A stretch of DNA of 64,000 bases from Streptomyces cellulosae (GCF_000721105.1 NZ_JOEV01000027.1:1-64000), one strand, 5' to 3'. Positions 17,376 through 27,043 are shown, counted from the stretch's first letter. A program made the numbers and translations. The notes: generated by a model not told the origin, from the letters alone.

Positions 17376-17473
17376 GTTCTCCTCCGGCCGCCTTCCCAGG
17401 GCAAGGCCAGGCCGCCATGCGGACGCCCCGTCCCGTACCAGTCGCCCTCCCCCTGGCGGCGGCTCCCGGGCTC

Positions 17474-17818
17474 CTAGCCCCGTCCCCGCGGCGACTCCTG
17501 CGCCCGCCCCCGCGGCGGTTCCCCGAACAGATCCACCGCGTCGCGCACTTCCGACAGACCCCTCGCCAGCGCGCTGACCGAGCCGATCGCCCCGGCGATC
17601 AGCAGCAGCGAACGGCGCAGTCGCGGGATCTCGGGCGTCCCTGAGTTCGCCATCGCGGCGAGCGCGGCGAGTTCGTCCTCCGCGACGGCGCGGTCGGGGA
17701 ACTCGGCGGGATGCGCGGCGAGTTCGCGGCGCAACCGGGACACCGCCGTCCGCAGCCCCGCCACCCTGGTGTCCTCGTCGCCGCTCGTCACCGGCCTCTG
17801 ACCCAAGCTACGCAACAC
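17474..17818 (-). CDS. Small conserved hypothetical protein (DUF5955-like)
   Basis: A 114-residue soluble, helical protein beginning LRSLGQRPVTSGDEDTRVAG after the start codon. A well-placed AGGGGGAG precedes the GTG at 17818; the frame is open further upstream but without a good site. Conserved-looking segments include LRRELAAHPAEFPDRAVAED and EIPRLRRSLLLIAGAIGSVS. It resembles the Streptomyces DUF5955 proteins. No enzymatic motif is visible. Confidence 0.7.
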   Translation of the reverse strand: MLRSLGQRPVTSGDEDTRVAGLRTAVSRLRRELAAHPAEFPDRAVAEDELAALAAMANSGTPEIPRLRRSLLLIAGAIGSVSALARGLSEVRDAVDLFGEPPRGRAQESPRGRG

Positions 17819-18006
17819 AGCTCTCCCCCTAGCACCGCTGTTGTGCGCCCGCACACTCTCATCCCTCCGGGCGCTCCCCTGAGCGCTGGTGAGCGCCGGG
17901 GACGCGGGTCAGTAAACGCCACCCGATGGCGGGCGCGCCACCACAAGGACGGAAATTCAGCCCTTCGAAATGCGGCGCCCGCCCGGGCGTCAGGTATGCA
18001 GGAGAC

Positions 18007-18618
18007 ATGACGGACAGCGAGCAGGAGAACGAACAGCGCACGGCCGGGCTGCTTCTCGCGGCCGGCGGCGGGCGGCGGCTCGGTGGACGCCCCAAGGCGC
18101 TGCTGCCGTACCGGGGGCGGCCCCTCGTCGAGTACGCGGCCGGCGTCCTGCGCGCGGCCGGCTGCACCCGCGTCCACGTGGTCCTCGGGGCCGCCGCCGA
18201 CGCCGTACGGGAACAGGCGCGGCTCGGCACCTGCGTCCTCGTGGAGAACGCCGACTGGACGGACGGCATGGGCTCGTCGCTGCGCGCCGGGCTCGACTCG
18301 CTCGCCGGGACGGGGGCCCGGGCCGCGCTGGTGTCGCTCGTCGACCAGCCCGGCATCGGGGCGGAGGCGGTGAGCCGGGTGCTCGCCGCCGGGGCGGACG
18401 AGACCTCACTGGCCTGCGCCGCCTACGACGGTGTGCGCGGGCATCCCGTGCTGCTCGGTGCCGCGCACTGGGCCGGCATCGCCGCGAGTGCGACCGGCGA
18501 CCGGGGGGCACGCGCCTATCTGAAGGTCCACGAGGCAAAGATCACGCTCGTCGAGTGCGGGGACGTGGCGCGGCCGTACGACATCGACACCGTGGCGGAC
18601 CTGGCGCACCTTGAGTGA
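18007..18618 (+). CDS. MobA-like NTP transferase (molybdenum-cofactor nucleotidyltransferase family)
   Basis: A 203-residue protein of the MobA/MocA fold. The nucleotide-binding signature LAAGGGRRLGGRPKALLPYRG-type motif is split here by the usual GG.R.GG.K residues at positions 17-30. SLVDQPGIG (metal-binding Asp) is near 107 and GVRGHPVLLG near 140. The start is the ATG at 18007 after GCAGGAGAC. Members cytidylate or guanylate molybdopterin for xanthine dehydrogenase-type enzymes. Xanthine dehydrogenase feeds urate into the purine pathway around it, so the location is suggestive, but no such dehydrogenase is in the window. Confidence 0.85.
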   Translation: MTDSEQENEQRTAGLLLAAGGGRRLGGRPKALLPYRGRPLVEYAAGVLRAAGCTRVHVVLGAAADAVREQARLGTCVLVENADWTDGMGSSLRAGLDSLAGTGARAALVSLVDQPGIGAEAVSRVLAAGADETSLACAAYDGVRGHPVLLGAAHWAGIAASATGDRGARAYLKVHEAKITLVECGDVARPYDIDTVADLAHLE

Positions 18619-18668
18619 GTGCGAGGGCACCGACACGTCCCCCCTGGCTCGACGCGGAGATTCTCGAC

Positions 18669-18709
18669 ATCAACAAACCATTGAAGTTCCACGATGAGGA
18701 AACTAGTAT
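18669..18709 (+). promoter_or_regulatory. aceB promoter with paired inverted repeats
   Basis: TTGAAG (18681-18686) and TAGTAT (18704-18709), spacer 17, form a good promoter. TCAAC-aaacc-ATTGA (within 18669-18685) overlaps the -35, and TTCCA-cgatg-AGGAA (18687-18701) fills the spacer. The repeats are imperfect versions of the allB pair and their centres are 17 bp apart, so the same IclR protein probably represses malate synthase. Confidence 0.6.
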
Positions 18710-18784
18710 CCACTTTCAGCCGCACTCGACCGCTCCCCGGGTGCCGGCACCCGGTGCCAAGCTCGCTGAAGGAAGTGACAGCTC

Positions 18785-20419
18785 ATGTCCGCACCAGCGC
18801 CGTCCCCGCTGGCCATCGTCGACGCCGAGCCCCTGCCGCGGCAGGAGGAGGTCCTCACCGAGGCGGCCCTCGCCTTCGTGGCCGAGCTGCACCGCCGGTT
18901 CACGCCCCGGCGTGACGAGCTCCTCGCCCGCCGCGCCGAGCGCCGTGCCGAGATCGCCCGCACCTCCGCGCTCGACTTCCTCCCCGAGACGGCCGCGGTC
19001 CGCGCGGACGACTCCTGGAAGGTGGCCCCGTGTCCCCCGGCGCTGAACGACCGCCGGGTCGAGATCACCGGCCCCACCGACCGCAAGATGACCATCAACG
19101 CCCTCAACTCGGGCGCCAAGGTCTGGCTCGCCGACTTCGAGGACGCCTCGGCACCGACCTGGGAGAACGTGGTCCTCGGCCAGGTCAACCTGGTGGACGC
19201 CTACACCCGCGCCATCGACTTCACGGACCCGGCGAGCGGCAAGTCGTACGCCCTGCGTCCGGACGCGGAGCTGGCGACCGTCGTCATGCGCCCCCGCGGC
19301 TGGCACCTGAACGAGCGGCACCTCGTCGCCGCCGACGGCACTCAAGTCCCCGGCGCCCTGGTCGACTTCGGCCTGTACTTCTTCCACAACGCCCAGCGGC
19401 TGCTCGACCTCGGCAAGGGCCCGTACTTCTACCTCCCGAAGACGGAGTCGCACCTGGAGGCCCGCCTGTGGAACGACGTGTTCGTCTTCGCGCAGGACTA
19501 CACGGGCATCCCCCAGGGCACCGTCCGCGCCACCGTCCTCATCGAGACGATCACGGCGGCCTACGAGATGGAGGAGATCCTCTACGAACTCCGCGACCAC
19601 GCCTCGGGGCTGAACGCCGGCCGCTGGGACTACCTGTTCTCCATCGTCAAGAACTTCCGTGACGGCGGCCCCACGTTCGTACTGCCGGACCGCAACGCGG
19701 TGACGATGACAGCCCCGTTCATGCGCGCGTACACCGAACTCCTCGTCCGCACCTGCCACAAGCGCGGCGCGCACGCGATCGGCGGTATGGCCGCCTTCAT
19801 CCCCTCACGCCGGGACGCCGAGGTGAACAAGGTCGCCTTCGAGAAGGTGCGCGCGGACAAGGACCGCGAGGCGAACGACGGCTTCGACGGCTCCTGGGTC
19901 GCCCACCCCGACCTGGTCCCGATCGCCATGGAGTCCTTCGACAAGGTCCTCGGCGACAGGCCGAACCAGAAGGACCGCCTCCGCGAGGACGTCGACGTCA
20001 AGGCGGCCGACCTCATCGCCGTCGACTCGCTGGACGCCAGGCCGACGTACGACGGTCTCGTCAACGCCGTCCAGGTGGGCATCCGGTACATCGAGGCCTG
20101 GCTGCGGGGCATGGGTGCGGTCGCCATCTTCAACCTGATGGAGGACGCGGCCACCGCCGAGATCTCCCGCTCGCAGATCTGGCAGTGGATCAACGCCGGC
20201 GTCGAGTTCGAGCACGACGGGAAGCCGGTGCGCGCCACCGCGGAGCTGGCCCGCGAGATCGCCGCCGACGAACTCCGGAACATCCGCGCGGAACTCGGCG
20301 AGGAGGCCTTCGCTGCCGGTCACTGGCAGCAGGCCCACGATCTGCTCCTGGAGGTCTCCCTCGACGAGGACTACGCGGACTTCCTGACGCTGCCGGCGTA
20401 CGAGCGGCTGAAGGGCTGA
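18785..20419 (+). CDS. aceB: Malate synthase A
   Basis: A 544-residue enzyme condensing glyoxylate with acetyl-CoA to malate, in the cytoplasm. The size and sequence fit isoform A. Recognisable segments include [20 protein letters not shown] (about residues 115-134), [42 protein letters not shown] (catalytic region) and [11 protein letters not shown]. The start is the ATG at 18785, preceded by GAAGGAAG. Candidate AllR repeats overlap its promoter, so it probably consumes glyoxylate released from allantoin rather than serving only an acetate-driven shunt; no isocitrate lyase gene is nearby. Confidence 0.97.
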   Translation: MSAPAPSPLAIVDAEPLPRQEEVLTEAALAFVAELHRRFTPRRDELLARRAERRAEIARTSALDFLPETAAVRADDSWKVAPCPPALNDRRVEITGPTDRKMTINALNSGAKVWLADFEDASAPTWENVVLGQVNLVDAYTRAIDFTDPASGKSYALRPDAELATVVMRPRGWHLNERHLVAADGTQVPGALVDFGLYFFHNAQRLLDLGKGPYFYLPKTESHLEARLWNDVFVFAQDYTGIPQGTVRATVLIETITAAYEMEEILYELRDHASGLNAGRWDYLFSIVKNFRDGGPTFVLPDRNAVTMTAPFMRAYTELLVRTCHKRGAHAIGGMAAFIPSRRDAEVNKVAFEKVRADKDREANDGFDGSWVAHPDLVPIAMESFDKVLGDRPNQKDRLREDVDVKAADLIAVDSLDARPTYDGLVNAVQVGIRYIEAWLRGMGAVAIFNLMEDAATAEISRSQIWQWINAGVEFEHDGKPVRATAELAREIAADELRNIRAELGEEAFAAGHWQQAHDLLLEVSLDEDYADFLTLPAYERLKG

Positions 20420-20423
20420 CGGC

Positions 20424-20735
20424 TCACCCGGAACGGTCCGAGTGGCCCAGGGACTTCTCCGGGGCCACGCGGTCCCGTACGGCCTGCTTCACGGCCGTCG
20501 GCTCCGGGAACCCCTGCTCGCGGCGGTCCCAGACGACCTCGTCGTTCACGCGGACGACGAAGACACCGCCCTTGCCGGGCTTCAGGGCCAGTTCCGTCAG
20601 CTCGGTCTCGAAAGTCGTCAGCAGTTCCTGGGCCAGCCAGGCGGCGCGCGGCAGCCAGCGGCACTGGGTGCAGTACTCGATCTCGACCCGCTGAGCCTCC
20701 GGCTCGACCCGCGGGACATCCGGCTGAGCTGTCAT
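20424..20735 (-). CDS. SelW/Rdx-family thioredoxin-like protein
   Basis: A 103-residue Rdx protein with the redox motif CTQC in VEIEYCTQCRWLPRAAWL (about residue 21) and the family segment GVFVVRVNDEVVWDRREQGF. Bacterial members carry Cys in place of selenocysteine. The start ATG at 20735 overlaps the stop of the HipA-like gene (ATGA), so the two are translationally coupled. It is convergent with aceB, with a four-base gap. The biological partner is unknown. Confidence 0.9.
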   Translation of the reverse strand: MTAQPDVPRVEPEAQRVEIEYCTQCRWLPRAAWLAQELLTTFETELTELALKPGKGGVFVVRVNDEVVWDRREQGFPEPTAVKQAVRDRVAPEKSLGHSDRSG

Positions 20736-21646
20736 CCGAGGTGCACCGACCAATCCTGTTCCGCGTCCGGCTTGCCGTGCAGGTCGGGGACCCGCTTGAG
20801 CCAGGCCGGCCGTCCTTGCTGGGTGCGCGCCGCCCGGAGGGCCTCCTCGGCGGCGAGTTCCTCCCGGGTGGGGAAGTTCGTGGGGAGCCAGGCGGCGGAG
20901 GCCCGCACGCGCGCGTGGAGGTAGTCCACGTACGCCGCGCGGACGTCGTCCGGGGCCGCGAAGCCCTCCTCGGCCGCCAGCCACGCGTCCGGCACCTCGG
21001 CCGTGATGGCCCGCAGCAGCTCCCGCGTGACCTTGGGCGCCAGCTCGGCGTCGGCGGCCCGTACGTCGGGCGCGTAGTGGCCGAGGGCGTGGTGGCGGAA
21101 GTCGTACGCCTTCTCCGGGTCGGAGGCGTCCCAGCGGTGGTGGAAGACGAGGGCTGCGCCGTGGTCGATGAGCCACAGGCGCGGGGGCGCGATGCCGAAG
21201 GTCGGCCAGACCATCAGGTTGGAGCTGTGGACCGTACGGTCGACGTTGACGGTCAGGGCGTCGAGCCAGACGATCCGGCCCGCCTCCAGCGGATCGACCG
21301 GGAAGGTCCTGGCGACCTCGGGGGTGAAGTCCGCGGCACCCGGCAGGTGGTCCATGCCGAGGTTGAGGCCCGCGCTCGCGCCGTGCAGCTCCCGCACCTC
21401 CTGGTGGGGCTCTCCGTCGGCGATCGCCGGGTCGAAGTGCACCAGGACCAGTTCGGGGAAGCGCAGCCCCAGGGCGCGGGCCAGCTCACCCACGATCACC
21501 TCGGCGACCAGCGCCTTCCGGCCCTGCGCGGAGCCGGTGAACTTGACGACGTACGTGCCCAGGTCGTCGGCCTCGACGACTCCGGGTACGGAGCCACCGG
21601 ACCGCAGCGGGGTCACATATCGAACGGCAGTCACATCGCGCAGCAC
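20732..21646 (-). CDS. HipA-like / phosphatidylinositol-kinase-fold protein
   Basis: This 304-residue protein begins with residues LRDVTAVRYVTPLRSGGS after a GTG start at 21646. DDLGTYVVKFTGSAQGRK resembles the nucleotide-binding loop of HipA-type kinases, LDALTVNVDRTVHSSNLM the catalytic loop, and LWLIDHGAALVFHH the metal-binding region. No HipB-like antitoxin gene is adjacent, so it is not an evident toxin module. It is coupled to the Rdx gene and follows the NIS synthetase gene closely (19 bp). The role is unknown. The catalytic loop reads VDRTVHSSN rather than the HipA D..NPDRH-type sequence. Confidence 0.75.
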   Translation of the reverse strand: MLRDVTAVRYVTPLRSGGSVPGVVEADDLGTYVVKFTGSAQGRKALVAEVIVGELARALGLRFPELVLVHFDPAIADGEPHQEVRELHGASAGLNLGMDHLPGAADFTPEVARTFPVDPLEAGRIVWLDALTVNVDRTVHSSNLMVWPTFGIAPPRLWLIDHGAALVFHHRWDASDPEKAYDFRHHALGHYAPDVRAADAELAPKVTRELLRAITAEVPDAWLAAEEGFAAPDDVRAAYVDYLHARVRASAAWLPTNFPTREELAAEEALRAARTQQGRPAWLKRVPDLHGKPDAEQDWSVHLG

Positions 21647-21665
21647 CCGGCCAGGGTAGTTCAGA

Positions 21666-23333
21666 TCATGTACCGGCCAGCGGGTTGGGGAGCGGCAGGT
21701 ACCGGGCGTCCGCGCCGTCCGCGCCGGTCCAGCGCAGCAGCAGGTTCGTCTTGCCGGGCAGGGTGGGCGCGGTGAGCAGGGCGGCGATCTCGGGGAGGTC
21801 GTGCCGGGACAGTTCGCGGCGGACGGCGGGCCAGGGGTCGAGGCCCGGCCGGCGTTCGGCCAGGGCCGCGGCGACCTCGGCGAGGTGGTTGACGACCAGG
21901 CAGTACACCAGCCGCTCCCAGCCGGCCGCCCGGTCCACCTCGGGCAGCAGCTTGACGCCCTCGGCGTCCCGGAACAGGGCCTGCACGGGCGTCCCGTCGG
22001 CGTCGACGGCGACCAGCGTGTTCTGCAGGTGCGCTTCGAGTACGACACCGTGGTCGGCGAAGGCCGCCAGGGCGGGCGGCACCACCTGGGCCAGGTACGC
22101 CTCCCACCAGGCCGCCGGGTCTTTCGCCCCGTCGAGCGGGTTGCCGTCGAAGCCCTCGACCAGAGAGGCGGCGAGCAGCGGGGTCGCACCGGGCCGCAGA
22201 TGGGCGCGCAGTCCGTCGCGGACGAGGACGGCGAGTTCCTCGAAGGCGAAGTCGGCGGTGCGGTAGCCGGTGTCGCCGAGCCAGGCCGCCGGACCCTCGA
22301 TCGCCGCGAAGGCGGCACGGGCCGCCGTGTCCGTGCGGCGGAGTTTCAGCAGGTCGTGCCGCCACAGCCGGCGGATGTCGTTGGTGATGCGCACATCGAG
22401 GCTGAACTTCAGGAAGAGGTCGCGGCCGGGAGCGGACTCGCGCGCGTACTCGGGGACGTACAGCGTGCGGATCGCCGCCGTCGGCCAGGCCTCGAAGCCG
22501 GTCGTGCCCAGGCGGATCAGGCGGCCGTCGGCGAAAGCCCGGTCGAGGTCGACCAGGTCGAGCTGCCAGGGGTGGGCGGGCAGCAGCCGGTAGCCGGGCG
22601 GGGCCTCGCCCAGCGTGTCGAGGGCCGAGGTGTCGCCCTCCTCGACGACCGTGTCCTGACGCAGCCCGAGCAGGACCAGCGGGAAACGGGCGTGCGCCTC
22701 GGGAGCGTACGGCAGCCAGCCGGCGACCGGGCCGCCGCCGCGTGCCTTGGGCGCGGGGTGGTGGGGGTGGCCGGTGAGGAGGGACTGCTCGGAGCGCAGA
22801 TACGGGTCCTCGGGCGGCGTGGCCCGGGCGCGGGCGGTGAGCAGCGCGGCGACCGCGTCCCGGCTGTCGGTCATCTCGGCGGGCAGGTCGGGGTTGGACA
22901 GCCCGGTGTGACGGACCAGTTCCTCGGCGACGAGCTTGACCAGTTCGGGGTGGCCGACCCGCCGCCAGCCGCCGTCCCACCGGACCTCGGGCTCGGCGGG
23001 CCGCCGCTCCCCTCGCACCCGCAGCAGCCTGCCCCCGGGCAGCCGGTACACCCGGTGTCCGGCGCCGTCACCGGCACCATCGCCGTCGCCGTCGCCGGGG
23101 TGCGGGAGCGGCTCGGCCGCCTCCCTCAGCAGGCAGTTCAGGAGGGGTGCCGCCGCGTAGGCGTCGGCGCGGGCCTCGACGTCGTCGCGTGGGGCGGCGT
23201 CGGTGACGGCGGGCTTCGGGTCGGCGACGTCGGACTTGGGGGCGTCCGCGGCGGACGGGAGGTAGGGATCCACGCGTTCCACTCGTTCTCTGCGGTCCGT
23301 TCGGGCGGAGACGATCAGTATGTCTGTCGTCAT
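21666..23333 (-). CDS. IucA/IucC-family (NIS) siderophore synthetase
   Basis: A 555-residue NRPS-independent synthetase, which would join a carboxylate substrate such as citrate or succinate to an amine or alcohol using ATP. Seen: LLTGHPHHPAPKARGG (about residue 175, substrate/ATP loop, typical HP.HP..K form), LPAHPWQLD, LFLKFSLDVRITNDIRR (Lys-containing loop) and the FhuF-like C-terminal region LEAHLQNTLVAVD and RDAEGVKLL. The start is probably the ATG at 23333; an ATG at 23348 is also in frame. It is divergent from a second synthetase with 42 bp between starts. No decarboxylase, monooxygenase or transporter accompanies them here. Confidence 0.9.
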   Translation of the reverse strand: MTTDILIVSARTDRRERVERVDPYLPSAADAPKSDVADPKPAVTDAAPRDDVEARADAYAAAPLLNCLLREAAEPLPHPGDGDGDGAGDGAGHRVYRLPGGRLLRVRGERRPAEPEVRWDGGWRRVGHPELVKLVAEELVRHTGLSNPDLPAEMTDSRDAVAALLTARARATPPEDPYLRSEQSLLTGHPHHPAPKARGGGPVAGWLPYAPEAHARFPLVLLGLRQDTVVEEGDTSALDTLGEAPPGYRLLPAHPWQLDLVDLDRAFADGRLIRLGTTGFEAWPTAAIRTLYVPEYARESAPGRDLFLKFSLDVRITNDIRRLWRHDLLKLRRTDTAARAAFAAIEGPAAWLGDTGYRTADFAFEELAVLVRDGLRAHLRPGATPLLAASLVEGFDGNPLDGAKDPAAWWEAYLAQVVPPALAAFADHGVVLEAHLQNTLVAVDADGTPVQALFRDAEGVKLLPEVDRAAGWERLVYCLVVNHLAEVAAALAERRPGLDPWPAVRRELSRHDLPEIAALLTAPTLPGKTNLLLRWTGADGADARYLPLPNPLAGT

Positions 23334-23375
23334 CACCTGTCGTGACATCCGATCGCGTACCCGAGGAGCCCGACC

Positions 23376-24875
23376 GTGCACCGTCCCCCCACCGCCGAGG
23401 CCGAGGTCGCCGGCGAGCTGACCGCCGTACGCCCCGGGCTCGTGCCCCGGTACGCGGCCGAACTTCCCGGTGCCCGCGCGGCCGTGCTGACCCGGCTGTG
23501 GCGAGCGCTCGCCCATGAGCCGCTGCCCTGGGTCACCTCCCGCACGGCCGGCCCGGACGGGCTCACCCTGCGCCTGACGGACGGCCGCCGACTGCACGGC
23601 CCGCGTCCGGACCCGTACGCCACCGCCGCGTACGTCACGGAGGTTCGGCTCGACCGGACGGCGTACGACCATCCGGCGCGGCTGATGACCGACCTCGGCG
23701 TACCGCACGGGGCGGACTTCGCCTCCGAGCTCGGTCACAGCGTCGCCTCGCTGGCACTGTCGCGGGCCGGGGCGCCGGCACACTCGACGCGGTGGCCGGA
23801 GCGGGACTGGGAGTGGGAGCAGCGGGTGGTCGACGGGCATCCCTTCCATCCGGGCTGCCGTTCCCGGCCCGGCTTCTCGGTGGCCGAGCAGCTCGCCTAC
23901 GGGCCCGAGCACGGGCCGGTGGTACGGCTGGGGCTGCTGCCGGTGCCGGTGGGCGAGTGCCTGGTGACGGGCGTCTGGCCGGACGAACTGCGGGACGGCG
24001 AACGGCTGTTGGTGCCGGTGCATCCCTGGCAGGCGGAGCATGTGCTGAAGCGGACGTGCGAGACGGGACTCGACGCACACCCGTTGATGTCCTTGCGTAC
24101 CCTCGCCCAGCCTGACGGGCCCCACGTCAAGACCGCGCTCAGCGCCCGGCTGACGTCGTCGGTGCGGGACATCTCCGGGTACTCGATCGCGCTGTCCGCG
24201 ACCCTGTCGGCTTTCGCGCAGACACTGGCCGACCGCCTGGACGGCCTGCTGCACGTGACCCGCACCCTCGGCGCGGCCACCGCCGACTCACCCGATCTGG
24301 CGGCGGTGGTGAGGGAGTCCCCGCAGGCCTGCGTGACACCGGGCAGCGGTGAGCGGGTGGTGCCGGTGGCCGCGCTCGCCACCACCGCGCTGCCCGACTC
24401 CCCCGCCTGGCTGGCCGGTTTCGCGCGGCTCGCCCTCACCGTCGGCCTGCGGCTGCTGGACCTGGGCGTGGCGCTGGAGGCGCACGGACAGAACCTGCTG
24501 GTCGTCCTGTCCCCGTCCGGTGTCCCGCTGCGGCTGGTCTACCGGGACCTCGCCGACATCCGGGTGAGCCCGGCCCGGCTGGCCCGGCACGGCATCCCGG
24601 TGCCGGAACTGACCGGCCGGATCGTCACCGACGACGAAACAGCCCTGCGGCGCAAGCTGTTCGGGTCGCTGGTCGCGGGAGCCCTCGCCGGTACCGCCGG
24701 ATCGGCGGCGGCGCTGCGGGGCGCGCTGGAGACGGCCGTACGGGATCTGCCGCGCACGCCCGACCTCGTCGCCCTGCTCGAACAGCCGCTGCCCACGAAG
24801 GCCCTGACGTTGATGCGGCTGGCGCCGGGGACACCCGGGGACCAGTGGACCGAGTTGCCCAACCCCCTGCGCTGA
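23376..24875 (+). CDS. IucA/IucC-family (NIS) siderophore synthetase, second copy
   Basis: A 499-residue synthetase starting with GTG at 23376. The loop GHPFHPGCRSRPGF (about residue 155) matches the family, but with Arg where Lys is common. VHPWQAEHVL, HVKTALSARLTSSVRDISGY (about 250-270), LEAHGQNLLVV and VYRDLADIRVS (C-terminal helper region) follow. It is divergent from the first synthetase; sequence differences suggest the two act on different intermediates of one product. The substrate class (type A, B or C) cannot be fixed by eye. No iron box was recognised in the 42-bp gap. Confidence 0.9.
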   Translation: MHRPPTAEAEVAGELTAVRPGLVPRYAAELPGARAAVLTRLWRALAHEPLPWVTSRTAGPDGLTLRLTDGRRLHGPRPDPYATAAYVTEVRLDRTAYDHPARLMTDLGVPHGADFASELGHSVASLALSRAGAPAHSTRWPERDWEWEQRVVDGHPFHPGCRSRPGFSVAEQLAYGPEHGPVVRLGLLPVPVGECLVTGVWPDELRDGERLLVPVHPWQAEHVLKRTCETGLDAHPLMSLRTLAQPDGPHVKTALSARLTSSVRDISGYSIALSATLSAFAQTLADRLDGLLHVTRTLGAATADSPDLAAVVRESPQACVTPGSGERVVPVAALATTALPDSPAWLAGFARLALTVGLRLLDLGVALEAHGQNLLVVLSPSGVPLRLVYRDLADIRVSPARLARHGIPVPELTGRIVTDDETALRRKLFGSLVAGALAGTAGSAAALRGALETAVRDLPRTPDLVALLEQPLPTKALTLMRLAPGTPGDQWTELPNPLR

Positions 24876-24920
24876 GCGGCCGTTTTGGAGCCTGGTACCG
24901 CTGATCAATAAGATCCGCCG

Positions 24921-26210
24921 ATGATCACAAGTAAACGGCCGGCGGCGGGAGTCTGCGCCCTGCTCGCCGCCCTGACGGCGGGGATCGTCTTCCCGACCGC
25001 GGCGGTCGCCGGTGAACCCACCGGCGAGACCGCTCCCAAGGTCGACCTCGTCGTCGACGTGAGCGGTTCCATGCGGACCCGGGACATCGACGGCGGCACC
25101 CGGATGGCCGCCGCGAAGCAGGCCTTCAACGAGGTGCTGGACGCGACACCCGAGGAGGTCCAGCTCGGTATCCGCACCCTCGGCGCCGACTACCCCGGCG
25201 ACGACCGGAAGAGGGGCTGCAAGGACACCGCGCAGCTCTACCCGGTCGGCCCGCTGGACCGTACCGAGGCGAAGACGGCGGTGGCGACCCTCTCCCCCAC
25301 CGGCTGGACCCCGATCGGCCCGGCGCTGCTGAAGGCGGCCGACGACCTCGACAGCGGCGGCGACAGCGGCACCGGTTCGAAGCGGATCGTGCTGATCAGC
25401 GACGGGGAGGACACCTGCGCCCCGCTCGACCCGTGCGAGGTGGCCCGCGAGATCGCCGCCAAGGGCATCGGCCTGACCATCGACACCCTCGGCCTGGTCC
25501 CGAACGCCAAGATGCGTCAGCAGCTCAGCTGCATCGCGGAGGCGACCGGCGGGACGTACACCTCGGTGGAGCACACGGACGAACTGACCGACCGGGTCAA
25601 CCAGTTGGTGGACCGGGCGGCCGATCCGGTGGTGACGCCGGTGGCCACCCAGGGCGCGACGGAGTGCGCCGGGGCGCCCACGCTGAAGTCCGGGCTGTAC
25701 ACGGACCGCGAGGAGTTCGGACAGCAGCGCTGGTACCGCGTGGAGGTGCCGGCGGGCCGGGAACTGCGCGCCTCGGTGAGCGTGGCGGCCGACCGGGCCG
25801 TCGGCCCCTCCTACGGGACGCTGCTGCGGGCCGTCACCGTGCACGGCCGTGAGATCGTGCGCGGGGAGGCCGCGGGCAACGGGCGTACGGACGTCCTCTC
25901 CACCGGGCTGCGCTACCCGAAACCCGAACGGGACGACGACAGCGACGGCGACAAGCCGGCCGCCGAGATCGTCTGCCTGCAGGTCACCAACTCCTTCGCT
26001 CCGGCCTCCGGGGTGAAGACCACGCCCGGTCTGCCGCTGGAGCTGACCGTGGACGTGGTCGACGGTCCCTCGAACGCGAGCGACGTGGCCTCCTTCGGTC
26101 TCGGACGCGGCTGGTGGCTGCTCGGCGCGCTGATCCTCACCGGCTTCCTCGCCGGTCTCGTCTGGGGCTGGCTGTCGCGCTGGCGGCTCGCGGTCTGGAG
26201 GACCAACTGA
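24921..26210 (+). CDS. Secreted, membrane-anchored von Willebrand factor A domain protein
   Basis: A 429-residue protein with a Sec signal peptide (about residues 1-30, ending AAVAGE) and a vWA domain at about 40-225. The metal-site (MIDAS) motif is DVSGSM with Thr in SPTGWTPIG and Asp in LISDGEDTC. A following beta-rich domain contains two lone Cys, and there is a C-terminal transmembrane segment (WWLLGALILTGFLAGLVWGW) with a short basic tail. It probably displays a metal-dependent binding domain outside the cell. The stop overlaps the next start (TGATG), so both products are made together. Confidence 0.88.
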   Translation: MITSKRPAAGVCALLAALTAGIVFPTAAVAGEPTGETAPKVDLVVDVSGSMRTRDIDGGTRMAAAKQAFNEVLDATPEEVQLGIRTLGADYPGDDRKRGCKDTAQLYPVGPLDRTEAKTAVATLSPTGWTPIGPALLKAADDLDSGGDSGTGSKRIVLISDGEDTCAPLDPCEVAREIAAKGIGLTIDTLGLVPNAKMRQQLSCIAEATGGTYTSVEHTDELTDRVNQLVDRAADPVVTPVATQGATECAGAPTLKSGLYTDREEFGQQRWYRVEVPAGRELRASVSVAADRAVGPSYGTLLRAVTVHGREIVRGEAAGNGRTDVLSTGLRYPKPERDDDSDGDKPAAEIVCLQVTNSFAPASGVKTTPGLPLELTVDVVDGPSNASDVASFGLGRGWWLLGALILTGFLAGLVWGWLSRWRLAVWRTN

Positions 26211-27028
26211 TGTGGATGACACGCGTATTGAGCGCTTCCCTGCTGATGCTCGGACTGGCCGCGGCTCCGGCGGTCGCCGACTCCTCGCCGTCGCCGAGCG
26301 CGTCCGGCGACAGCGCGGCACCCGCCGCGGCCGGCACGTCGTTCCGTACCGCGACCGAGATCGAGCAGGGGCGGACGGCCACGGCGAACGGCTCCGCGGG
26401 CGACTACCTGTACTGGTCGTTCCCGGCGGACTCCGGACAACGCCCCACCGTGAAGGCGACGGTGAAGCTGCCCGGGACACACGCCGCCGAGACCTGGCAG
26501 GTCGACGTGTACGACGGTCTGCGCAGACGCCAGTCCTGCCAGTACGGCGCGCAGATCCGCACCGCCGCCGCGGGCGCCGCCTCCGTGGATCTGACCTGCG
26601 TCCTGCGTACGGTCCGCGCCTGGTCGGAGCAGTGGGCCAACGACCCGCTGCCCGGCACGTACTACGTCCGGCTGACGGTCACCGAACTCACCACGGGCGA
26701 CCTGGGCCTCCCGGTCGACACGGAACTGCGGGTCGACTCCAAGGACATCGGTGGTGCGGCGGCGGTGGACGGCTCGCTGGCCGAGCCGCTGGTGCCGGGG
26801 ATCGCGGTCAGGTCCGAGGCGCAGGAGTCGCAGTCCGAGTCCGGTGATTCGTCGGACTCCGCCGTGCTGTCCAGCATCGAGCCGGACGACGGCTGGTCCT
26901 CCGGCTGGTGGTCCGACCGGTGGGTGTGGACCGCGATCGGAGGGGTGCTGGCCGCGCTCGCGGGCATCGGCGGGTACGCGTTGACGCGGGGGTCCGGGCG
27001 GCCGTCGCGGGTGCCGCCGGGGGCCTGA
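26210..27028 (+). CDS. Secreted membrane-anchored partner of the vWA protein
   Basis: A 272-residue protein with a signal peptide (MWMTRVLSASLLMLGLAAAP), a Ser/Ala/Pro linker, and a beta-rich domain resembling the second domain of its upstream neighbour (GDYLYWSFPADSGQ; TYYVRLTVTE). It has an acidic Ser-rich stretch and a C-terminal transmembrane helix (WVWTAIGGVLAALAGIGGYA). The start ATG at 26210 overlaps the preceding TGA. The translational coupling suggests a two-component surface complex; the ligand is unknown. Confidence 0.82.
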   Translation: MWMTRVLSASLLMLGLAAAPAVADSSPSPSASGDSAAPAAAGTSFRTATEIEQGRTATANGSAGDYLYWSFPADSGQRPTVKATVKLPGTHAAETWQVDVYDGLRRRQSCQYGAQIRTAAAGAASVDLTCVLRTVRAWSEQWANDPLPGTYYVRLTVTELTTGDLGLPVDTELRVDSKDIGGAAAVDGSLAEPLVPGIAVRSEAQESQSESGDSSDSAVLSSIEPDDGWSSGWWSDRWVWTAIGGVLAALAGIGGYALTRGSGRPSRVPPGA

Positions 27029-27043
27029 CGGGGTGCCGAGGGG

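Noticed and set aside
20732..21646. HipBA toxin-antitoxin module
   Set aside because: Only the HipA-like fold is present; no small HipB-type DNA-binding partner precedes it, and the catalytic loop differs from HipA.
23334..23375. Iron-box operator between the NIS synthetases
   Set aside because: No sequence near the TTAGGTTAGGCTAACC pattern occurs in the 42-bp gap.
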